Assembly: GCA_022071945.1 (NCBI GenBank)
Contig: JAJVIN010000033.1
Span: 1 to 58,389 of the forward strand
DNA length: 58,389 bases
Direction: 5' to 3'
From: Thermoanaerobaculia bacterium
GTDB lineage: Bacteria; Acidobacteriota; Thermoanaerobaculia; UBA5066
Shown in pieces: positions 25,907 to 32,793 of this stretch. The first letter of the stretch is position 1. The number at the start of each line of letters is the position of its first letter. A model generated the notes under the pieces. The model was not told the DNA's origin, ran no database searches, and saw only the letters and a program-made list of their open reading frames with translations. The translations under genes were made by a program, and so were the position numbers.

Positions 25907-26020
25907 GGGGGCGTCCTTGATCAGCTCCCTACGAGCGAAGAAGCCCTCTCGCCTTGTCGGGCCGGGGGCGCCGTTGATGAGCCCCTTACGAGCGGAGGAG
26001 ACCTCGTGCCTTCTCGAGCC
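25907..26020. repeat. 57-bp imperfect tandem duplication over a gene end
   Basis: Two head-to-tail units of exactly 57 bp (25907-25963 and 25964-26020) are about 80 percent identical. The right-hand unit contains the last dozen codons and stop of the leftward gene at 25986-26444; the left-hand unit repeats that sequence beyond the stop. The duplication therefore copied a gene terminus. Upstream of it (25777-25906) is a GC-rich gap with a CCCCGCGGGG hairpin and no gene. Confidence 0.7.
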
Positions 26021-26444
26021 GGTTCTCGATCTCTTCCTGCCGCTGGGCCGCGTTCCCGGCGCCGCCGCTGCCTCGGGCCCCCGCCGAGAGTTCGGAGAGC
26101 AGCGTTCGCATCGTTGAGAGAGCCCCTCTCGCCTCCTCGATGGCCGCGCGCTCGTTCTGCGCCGTCCCGCCCGAGCAAGCAGACTCCGCCGAGGAGATCG
26201 CCGAGGACGTTCGTGACTCCGCGTCACGCCAGGCGTTCTGGTCGACCGGCGGGCGCAAGAGCAGCATCCCGGCCGAGTGGAGTTCGCTGTTTGCCGTGTC
26301 TGCCAGCATCAGGCACTGGTGGCCCGCGCCCCCTCCGGAAGGGCCAGAGCCAGAGGACCTCGTTGCGGGTTTGCTGGATCCGCTGTGAGTGTAGAGCCAG
26401 TACGCGACTCCCGCGATCAGGACGAGCCAGACGAGTCTCTTCAT
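25986..26444 (-). CDS. Membrane-anchored protein of unknown function
   Basis: This 152-residue protein has one N-terminal hydrophobic segment (MKRLVWLVLIAGVAYWLY), a Ser/Gly-rich linker and a helical, Ala-rich domain with two cysteines (HQCLMLA and ESACSGG). The last part is coiled-coil-like (RQEEIENRLEKARGLL). No family is recognised. It starts 9 bp after the end of the aminotransferase gene on the same strand, with GGGAGCGG ahead of the ATG. The C-terminal codons belong to a 57-bp tandem duplication. Confidence 0.6.
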   Translation of the reverse strand: MKRLVWLVLIAGVAYWLYTHSGSSKPATRSSGSGPSGGGAGHQCLMLADTANSELHSAGMLLLRPPVDQNAWRDAESRTSSAISSAESACSGGTAQNERAAIEEARGALSTMRTLLSELSAGARGSGGAGNAAQRQEEIENRLEKARGLLRS

Positions 26445-26453
26445 TTCCGCTCC

Positions 26454-27692
26454 CTACCTCTTCCGCCGGGAGAGTTCCACAAGGACCCCCACCAGGCGAT
26501 CGATCTCATCCTCGGTGTTGTAGTGAACCGCGCCCACGCGCACCATGCCGCCCCTGTCCTCCAGGCCCAGCCGTTCGGTGACGCCGAGGGCGTAATAGTT
26601 CCCGTCCCACGCGTAGATTCCCTCCCGGTCGAGTTCCTCGGTGACCTGGCGCGGAGTGTAGCCCTCGAGCGTGAAGGAGAACGTCGGGGCCCGTCCGTCG
26701 ACCTCACGCGGTCCGTAGAGTGTCAGCCCGGGGACCTTTCCGAGACCCGTCAGGAGCGCGCGAGTCAGCGTCTTCTCGTACTCCTGGATCGTGAGCATTC
26801 CGCGGAGGAGGGCGGCCCGGTCCGTGCCTGCCTCTTCGTCTCCCACCCGTGCGATGTGACGGAGGGCTCCCAGCGTGCCGGTAATGGACTCGAAGCTCTG
26901 CGTCCCCGTTTCCCACTTGTCGGGCGCGTGGTTCCCGGAGGGACGCACCTTGTACGCCGGGAGTTCCTCCAGCAGCTCGTGCCGGCCCCAGAGGATTCCG
27001 ATGTGCGGCCCGAAGAACTTGTAGGCGGAGCAGGCGAGAAAGTCGCAGCCGACGTCCTTCACGTCGATCGGGCCGTGAGGTGCGTAGTGGACGGCGTCGA
27101 TGAACGTGAGGGCCCGCCTCCGTGGCGGGGCCCCGGCCTGCCGCGCGAGGCGGACGGCCTCCTTGACCGGGTTGATCGTTCCGAGCGCATTCGAGGCCCA
27201 TCCGAGGGCGACGATCCGGGTCTTTCCGCTCAGTTCCCTGGCGAGGGAGTCGAGATCCCAGCGGCCGGAGTCCGGGTCGAAGTCGACCCATCGGACGACG
27301 GCTCCACGATCCCGGGCGATGAGGGTCCAGGGAGAGACGTTGGCGTCGTGGTCGAGACGTGTGACGACCACCTCGTCTCCGGGCGCGAGCCGGCTGGCCA
27401 GGCTCCGGGAAAGGTGGAACGTCAGGGAGGTCATGTTCTGTCCGAAGACGACCTCGTCCGGGGAGGCGGCATTCAAGAATGAGGCGACCGCCGAGCGTGT
27501 CTCGGCGACGAGGGCGTCGGAGATACGGCTCGTCCGGAAGGCGCCGCCGTGGTTGGCGTTGCACTCGCGGAAGTACCTCGCGATCTCGTCGATGACTCCC
27601 TGGGCGACCTGGGTCCCGCCGGGGTTGTCGAGGAAGATGACACCCGGCGAGAGGGACGGGAACCGGCTCCTGATTCGCGCGACGTCGAACAT
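26454..27692 (-). CDS. Class V aminotransferase, cysteine-desulfurase-like
   Basis: This 412-residue PLP enzyme has the cofactor lysine Lys225 in CSAYKFFGPH and the PLP-contacting Asp199 in FIDAVHYAPHG. Overall it resembles the cysteine desulfurase-like group (TIGR01976 type) rather than IscS or SufS. The catalytic Cys loop of true desulfurases is not obvious, and no Suf or Isc genes adjoin it, so sulfur mobilisation should not be assumed. It is followed by the small membrane protein gene at 9 bp. Confidence 0.85.
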   Translation of the reverse strand: MFDVARIRSRFPSLSPGVIFLDNPGGTQVAQGVIDEIARYFRECNANHGGAFRTSRISDALVAETRSAVASFLNAASPDEVVFGQNMTSLTFHLSRSLASRLAPGDEVVVTRLDHDANVSPWTLIARDRGAVVRWVDFDPDSGRWDLDSLARELSGKTRIVALGWASNALGTINPVKEAVRLARQAGAPPRRRALTFIDAVHYAPHGPIDVKDVGCDFLACSAYKFFGPHIGILWGRHELLEELPAYKVRPSGNHAPDKWETGTQSFESITGTLGALRHIARVGDEEAGTDRAALLRGMLTIQEYEKTLTRALLTGLGKVPGLTLYGPREVDGRAPTFSFTLEGYTPRQVTEELDREGIYAWDGNYYALGVTERLGLEDRGGMVRVGAVHYNTEDEIDRLVGVLVELSRRKR

Positions 27693-27727
27693 CGATGCTG
27701 AGGTTACCTCCGCGGGATCAGAGAAAG

Positions 27728-27755
27728 AAAAAAGGGGCGGGATGGCTCCCGCCCC
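27728..27755 (-). terminator. Intrinsic terminator of fbaB
   Basis: On the minus strand a 9-bp perfect GC stem (GGGGCGGGA/TCCCGCCCC, loop of 4) is followed directly by six T residues. It lies 22 bp downstream of the fbaB stop and before the aminotransferase start. Confidence 0.88.
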
Positions 27756-27777
27756 TCCGTCCTGAAATCTGGGGGGC

Positions 27778-28833
27778 TTATCCGATGGTGACGTCCTTGC
27801 AGAGGTAGACGTCCTGGATGGCCTGGAGGATCTCGATGCCGGTGGCGACCGGCTTCTGGAAGGCCTTGCGGCCGGAGATCAGGCCCATGCCGCCCGCGCG
27901 CTTGTTGATGACGGCCGTGGTGACGGCCTGCGCCAGGTCGTTCTCGCCGCCCGCGGCGCCGCCGGAGTTGATGAGGCCCATGCGGCCCATGTAGCAGTTG
28001 ACGACCTGCCAGCGGGTCCACTCGATCGGGTTGTCCGGGACGAGCTTCTTGTAGGCAGCTTCCTTGGGCCGGTTCTTGTAGTCGAGGGCGAAGTAGCCGC
28101 CGTCGTTCTCGGGCTGCTTCTGCTTGATGATGTCGGCCTGGATCGTCACCCCGAGGTGGTTGGCCTGGGAGGAGAGGTCGGCCGCATTGTGGTAGTCGAC
28201 TCCACCCTTCTTGTACTCGGGGTTCCGCAGGTAGCACCAGAGGATGGTGAACAGTCCGAGTTCGTGCGCGAGCGCGAAGGCCTCGGAGATCTCCATGATC
28301 TGGCGGCGGGACTCCTCCGAGCCGAAGTAGATCGTCGCGCCGATGCCGACCGCGCCCATGTCGAAGGCCTGCTCGACGTTGGCGTAGAGCGTCTGGTCGA
28401 AGATGTTCGGGTAAGACAGCAGCTCGTTGTGGTTGATCTTGACGATGAAGGGGATCTTGTGCGCGTACTTGCGGGAGACAGCACCGAGCACACCGAGCGT
28501 CGAGGCGACGCCGTTGCAGCCGCCGTCGATGGCGAGCTTCACGATGTTCTCGGGGTCGAAGTAGATCGGGTTGGGGGTGAACGAGGCCCCACCCGAGTGC
28601 TCGATTCCCTGGTCGATCGGCAGGATCGAGACGTAGCCCGTGCCCGCCAGACGGCCGGTGTTGTACAGGAGTTGCAGGTTGCGCAGCACGTTCACGGGGC
28701 GGTCGGTCTGGGCCATGACCCGGTCGATGAAGTCGGGACCAGGAAGGTGAAGCATGTCCCTGGAGATGCCCTGAACCTGATAGTCGAGCAGTCCCTTCTT
28801 GTCACCGAGGAGCTGCTGGATCTTGTCGATCAT
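27778..28833 (-). CDS. fbaB: Class I fructose-bisphosphate aldolase (DhnA/FbaB type)
   Basis: This 351-residue enzyme cleaves fructose 1,6-bisphosphate to two triose phosphates through a Schiff base and also works in gluconeogenesis. Family hallmarks are [21 protein letters not shown] and [10 protein letters not shown], the last containing the probable Schiff-base lysine. The glycine-rich phosphate loop region is [11 protein letters not shown]. It is monocistronic, with a strong intrinsic terminator 22 bp after the stop. It is the archaeal-type class I enzyme, not the metal-dependent class II form. Confidence 0.94.
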   Translation of the reverse strand: MIDKIQQLLGDKKGLLDYQVQGISRDMLHLPGPDFIDRVMAQTDRPVNVLRNLQLLYNTGRLAGTGYVSILPIDQGIEHSGGASFTPNPIYFDPENIVKLAIDGGCNGVASTLGVLGAVSRKYAHKIPFIVKINHNELLSYPNIFDQTLYANVEQAFDMGAVGIGATIYFGSEESRRQIMEISEAFALAHELGLFTILWCYLRNPEYKKGGVDYHNAADLSSQANHLGVTIQADIIKQKQPENDGGYFALDYKNRPKEAAYKKLVPDNPIEWTRWQVVNCYMGRMGLINSGGAAGGENDLAQAVTTAVINKRAGGMGLISGRKAFQKPVATGIEILQAIQDVYLCKDVTIG

Positions 28834-28858
28834 GAATGCCTCCTAGAGGAGATCGATT

Positions 28859-30211
28859 CTACTCGCCCGGCCGGAGAGCCCAGCGGCGGAGCAAGTCACC
28901 GAGAACGGCGAGGGAAACGGGCTTGCCCACGAAATCGTTGAAGCCCTCTATCTGCGCCCGCTCACGCTCCCGCTCGGATGTGAAGGCAGTCAGAGCGACG
29001 ACGGGGAGGTCGCTCCCCCCCGGGAGGGCTCGCAGGTGATGCGCCACCTCGTATCCATCCATGACGGGCAACTGCAGGTCGAGAAGGACGAGGTCGAAGG
29101 TCTCCTTCTGGGCGGCCTCGACAGCCTGCCAGCCCGTGGCGCAGGCGGTGACACGGGCTCCGCGCGTCTTGAGCATGTGCGCCAAGAGGTCCCGGTTCTC
29201 GTCGTTGTCTTCCACGAGAAGCACATGGGGATTCGTCTGGACGAGGGGGATGGGACCCGAGCGGGACGATCCCTTCCGGGCGGCGGCCAGCGCTTCCTTT
29301 GCGCTGTCCCGCTCCTTCTGAAGCCGGCCCCGGCTGGCGCCGTCGACGAGGACCACGTTGAGGACCCCTCCCGCATCCCGGCTGAAGAAGGCGTGCAACG
29401 GGCGGCTCTTGCCGTCCGCCCCGAGGAGATCGAGGCTGGATTCCTGAAGATCGCTCTGCGAACCCGTCTCGCGAGCCGCCCGGTCCAGCACTTCGCGAAA
29501 GGGCGCGGGCAGGATCTCGAACGTGGAGATCTTCATCCCGGTGAAGGAACCGGGGGCCCTTCCGGCCCAGCTCGCGAACGTTCCCGACACGGATTCGATC
29601 AGTCCCGCGCCGTCGATTCGCAGAAGCCCGGCGGGGCACCCCTCGAGGAGCCGGTAGCCCGCTTCCGTTCGCTGGGGACCGCCCTGAGTTTCCAGGAGCA
29701 GAAGCCCCACCTCGCCGGCGGAAGAGGGCAGGGGGAACAGCGTCACGGTGGCTTCCCGGGTGTGTCCCGCTGGGTCCCGAATCAGGCGAGACCTCGCGGG
29801 GAGCGGATGCGAGCTCGAGAGCACGGTCCCGACCTCGGCGAGGAGATCCGAGACTTCGGCCTCGGGGAAGAGCCAGGAGAGATGGGGCTGTCCCGATCCC
29901 TCCCCGCCCTTGAGGATGCGCGTTCCCGCGAGGTTGAGGGGACGGAGCCGTCCGGACGGGTGACAGGCGAGAAGGACGATCTGCGCGGACTCCGACAAGG
30001 CGGTCCGGGGAACCCCGATCGTCTCCTGGCGTCTCCGGGCCCTGTCGGCAAGCAACGCCCCCATCGTCGTCAAGAGGGCGGCCGCCGAGAACGCGGCGGC
30101 GGTGGAAAGTGACAGGAGCTCGGGAACGCGCCCCGCGATGCCGAATCCCGCCGACATGATGCCCGCGGCGGCCAGGGCCAGGCAAAGGGCGAGCCAGCGA
30201 GATGTCTTCAT
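28859..30211 (-). CDS. Membrane-tethered PAS and receiver protein lacking a kinase
   Basis: This roughly 450-residue protein begins with two membrane helices (about 5-60), followed by two PAS-like regions (about 75-180 and 185-300), a short coiled coil and a C-terminal receiver domain. The receiver has acidic residues in LLVEDNDENRD, the phosphoacceptor in LVLLDLQLPVMDG, a conserved Thr in ALTAF and Lys in VGKPVS. No HisKA or HATPase lies between PAS and receiver. It looks like a hybrid kinase that lost its kinase core, possibly a phosphate sink. The ATG at 30209-30211 has a weak ribosome site. It is divergent from prmC. Confidence 0.8.
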   Translation of the reverse strand: MKTSRWLALCLALAAAGIMSAGFGIAGRVPELLSLSTAAAFSAAALLTTMGALLADRARRRQETIGVPRTALSESAQIVLLACHPSGRLRPLNLAGTRILKGGEGSGQPHLSWLFPEAEVSDLLAEVGTVLSSSHPLPARSRLIRDPAGHTREATVTLFPLPSSAGEVGLLLLETQGGPQRTEAGYRLLEGCPAGLLRIDGAGLIESVSGTFASWAGRAPGSFTGMKISTFEILPAPFREVLDRAARETGSQSDLQESSLDLLGADGKSRPLHAFFSRDAGGVLNVVLVDGASRGRLQKERDSAKEALAAARKGSSRSGPIPLVQTNPHVLLVEDNDENRDLLAHMLKTRGARVTACATGWQAVEAAQKETFDLVLLDLQLPVMDGYEVAHHLRALPGGSDLPVVALTAFTSERERERAQIEGFNDFVGKPVSLAVLGDLLRRWALRPGE

Positions 30212-30258
30212 CCCTTGATCATAGGGAAGAGCCGGGCCCGGCAGACTATCCTTCGGCC

Positions 30259-31116
30259 ATGGCAAGGACCGCCGTGACGATCCGGGAGGTGCTTCGCGAG
30301 GGGCGCAAGAGGCTCCCGCCGGGCTCCTTCGCCCCCTTCGAGGCGGAGGAACTCTTCTCCCGGGCCTCCGGAATGCCGCGGGCCAGCTTTCCTGCCCGCT
30401 CCCTCGATCCGTGCCCCGAGGAGATCCAGACGGCCTTTCTCGAGCTCGTGGAGAGAAGGCGCTCGGGGTACCCTCTCCAGTACCTTCTCGGCGAGTGGGA
30501 GTTTCTGGGCAGGACGTTTCGCGTCGACTCGCGGGCCCTGATCCCGCGAGGCGAGACCGAGCGGATCGTCGAGGCCGCGCGCGAGGTGGCCCCTTCCGCC
30601 CTGCGAATCGTGGATGCCGGGACCGGGAGCGGGATCCTCGCCGTCTCCCTTGCCCTCGAGAGGCCGGAGGCGCACTGCACCGCCCTCGACATCTCGCTCG
30701 AGGCCCTCGCCCTGGCCCGCCAGAACTCCCGGCTCCACGGCGTGGCGGACCGGGTCCATCTCCTCGCCTCCGACTGGGTGTGCGCCTTGAGGCCCGAGGC
30801 CGTCTTCGACCTCGCCGTCGCCAACCCTCCCTACGTTCCCCTGGCTGACGCGCCGCACCTCGACAAGACGGTCTCCGAGAACGAGCCGCCGGCCGCCCTC
30901 TACGGAGGTGAGGACGGCCTGGACCCGCTGAGAAGGCTCGCGGGGACCTTGGCTCTCCACCTGCGGCCGAGGTCCTTCTTCCTCTTCGAATTCGGATACG
31001 GGCAGGCGCGGCTCGTCTCCGAGATCTTCGAGAGGACCCCGTGCTGGGAGCTCCTCGACATTCGTCTGGACGCCGCGGGAATTCCCCGTACCGGGGTCGC
31101 GCGGCTCGTGGAATGA
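30259..31116 (+). CDS. prmC: Release-factor glutamine methyltransferase PrmC
   Basis: This 285-residue SAM-dependent enzyme methylates the Gln of the GGQ motif in RF1 and RF2, raising termination efficiency. The N-terminal helical domain (1-90) precedes a Rossmann domain with VDAGTGSGILAVSLA and the substrate-binding NPPY motif at 189-192. The stop overlaps the murA start by ATGA, placing prmC first in a prmC-murA-HIT-slt run. The ATG at 30259 is preferred over an upstream frame that reads into the divergent promoter. Confidence 0.94.
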   Translation: MARTAVTIREVLREGRKRLPPGSFAPFEAEELFSRASGMPRASFPARSLDPCPEEIQTAFLELVERRRSGYPLQYLLGEWEFLGRTFRVDSRALIPRGETERIVEAAREVAPSALRIVDAGTGSGILAVSLALERPEAHCTALDISLEALALARQNSRLHGVADRVHLLASDWVCALRPEAVFDLAVANPPYVPLADAPHLDKTVSENEPPAALYGGEDGLDPLRRLAGTLALHLRPRSFFLFEFGYGQARLVSEIFERTPCWELLDIRLDAAGIPRTGVARLVE

Positions 31117-32435
31117 CCGAGGGGACTCTTCGTCGTACACTCCCGCCCGCCTTGGACGAATTCCTGATAGAGGGGCCCTGCCGGCTGCACGGAAAGGTCG
31201 CCATCAGCGGCGCCAAGAACGCCGCGCTCCCGGCCCTCGCCGCTTCCCTTTTGACGGGTGAGACCGTCACCCTCGCGAACGTCCCCGCCGTCGCCGATAT
31301 CCGGACGATGGGAAAGCTCCTGGCGGGAATGGGGGTCTCCGTGGACAGGCACCCCGATGGGACCGTGGTCCTCTGTGCCTCCGAGCTCTCCTCCACGGAG
31401 GCGAGCTACGACCTCGTCCGGACGATGCGGGCCGCCATCTTGGTCCTCGGACCCCTCCTGACGCGGTTCGGAGAAGCCTGGGTTTCCCTGCCGGGCGGGT
31501 GCGCCATCGGCGTGAGGCCCGTCGACCTGCATCTGAAGGCCTTCGAGGCGATGGGTGCGCGGATTGCCGTCGAGAAGGGCTACATCCACGCGCACATCAG
31601 CCGGGTTGGGCCGCAGGCGGGCCGGCTGAAGGGGGCCACCATCGCGTTTCCGATGCCGACCGTGACGGGGACGGAGAACGTCATGCTCGCGGCCGTTCTG
31701 GCCAGGGGGATCACGCGGATCGAGAACGCGGCGCGCGAGCCCGAGGTCGAGGATCTCGCCAGGCTCCTGACGTCGATGGGGGCCTCGGTCGAGGGTGCCG
31801 GATCCTCGACGATCACGATCGAGGGGGTCGAGTCGCTCTGCGGGACGGCAGAGGCGCACGGCATCATCCCCGACCGGATCGAGGCGGGAACCTACCTGGC
31901 GGCCGCCGCCCTCACGGGGGGCGACGTCACCGCTCTGGACGCGCGCCCCGAGCACCTGGCGGCCTTCCTCAACGCCCTGGCCGAGACCGGCGCGAGCGTG
32001 ACCTCGACGAGCGAGGGGGTGCGAGTCCAGGGGGCAGAGAAGCCCCGGGCTCACGACATCGTCACGGCCCCTCACCCGGGATTCCCGACGGACCTGCAGG
32101 CGCAGTTCATGGCGCTTTCCACGCAGGCGGAAGGAACCTCGCGCATCGTCGAGACCATCTTCGAGAACCGGTATCTCCACGCCATCGAGCTCGCGCGGCT
32201 CGGGGCCGACATCACGATCGACGGCGCCACGGCCATCGTGAGAGGCCCGAGACGGTTGGAGGGCGCCCCGGTGACGGCTTCTGACTTGCGGGCATCCGCC
32301 GCCCTCGTCCTCGCGGGCCTGCGTGCCGAGGGCGAGACCCGGGTCAGGCGGATTTACCACCTCGACCGCGGCTACTCGGGTATGGCCGAGAAGCTCAACG
32401 GGCTCGGGGCGCGGGTCAAGAGGGTTGCCGGATAA
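31113..32435 (+). CDS. murA: UDP-N-acetylglucosamine 1-carboxyvinyltransferase MurA
   Basis: This 440-residue enzyme carries out the first committed step of peptidoglycan synthesis, transferring enolpyruvate from PEP to UDP-GlcNAc. Catalytic Cys130 is present in LPGGCAIGVRPVDLH, so the fosfomycin-sensitive form is expected. The N-terminal GAKNAALP motif and the C-terminal DLRASAALVLAG motif are typical. The start overlaps the prmC stop (ATGA), and HIT and lytic transglycosylase genes follow, tying cell-wall synthesis and turnover together. Confidence 0.96.
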   Translation: MTEGTLRRTLPPALDEFLIEGPCRLHGKVAISGAKNAALPALAASLLTGETVTLANVPAVADIRTMGKLLAGMGVSVDRHPDGTVVLCASELSSTEASYDLVRTMRAAILVLGPLLTRFGEAWVSLPGGCAIGVRPVDLHLKAFEAMGARIAVEKGYIHAHISRVGPQAGRLKGATIAFPMPTVTGTENVMLAAVLARGITRIENAAREPEVEDLARLLTSMGASVEGAGSSTITIEGVESLCGTAEAHGIIPDRIEAGTYLAAAALTGGDVTALDARPEHLAAFLNALAETGASVTSTSEGVRVQGAEKPRAHDIVTAPHPGFPTDLQAQFMALSTQAEGTSRIVETIFENRYLHAIELARLGADITIDGATAIVRGPRRLEGAPVTASDLRASAALVLAGLRAEGETRVRRIYHLDRGYSGMAEKLNGLGARVKRVAG

Positions 32436-32442
32436 TCGAGAC

Positions 32443-32793
32443 GTGACGACAGAATCCGAAAGCTGCCTCTTCTGCAAGATCGCCGCGAAGAAGATCCCGT
32501 CCACGATCGTTCACGAGGACGACGAGCTCGTCGGTTTCCGCGACATCTCGCCGCAGGCGCCCTCTCACGTCCTGTTCATCCCGAAAAAGCACATCTCCGC
32601 CGTCACCGCGATGGAGAGCACGGATGCGGAGCTGGTTGGCAAGTTGATCGCGGCCGCCGGCCGGTTCGCCAGGGAGGGCAACCTGGGTGATTTCCGGCTG
32701 GTGGTGAACAACGGTCCCGGCGCGGGCCAGTCCGTTTTCCACATTCACGTCCACATGATGGCGGGCCGGCCCTTCGCGTGGCCCCCCGGTTGA
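32443..32793 (+). CDS. HIT-family nucleotide hydrolase (HinT-like)
   Basis: This 116-residue protein has the full histidine triad HIHVHMMAG near the C-terminus and the N-terminal CLFCKIAAKKIPS motif of HinT proteins. HinT-like enzymes hydrolyse purine nucleoside phosphoramidates and aminoacyl-adenylates. The start is GTG at 32443, 7 bp after the murA stop, with little Shine-Dalgarno signal, so translation may rely on coupling. Its 3-prime end overlaps the slt start by 16 bp. Confidence 0.92.
   Translation: MTTESESCLFCKIAAKKIPSTIVHEDDELVGFRDISPQAPSHVLFIPKKHISAVTAMESTDAELVGKLIAAAGRFAREGNLGDFRLVVNNGPGAGQSVFHIHVHMMAGRPFAWPPG

Noticed and set aside
26454-27692. IscS/SufS cysteine desulfurase
   Set aside because: No clear catalytic-cysteine loop and no Isc or Suf partner genes; kept as a desulfurase-like class V aminotransferase.
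31113-32435. Possible fosfomycin-resistant MurA (Cys to Asp)
   Set aside because: The catalytic cysteine is present at residue 130 in LPGGCAIG.
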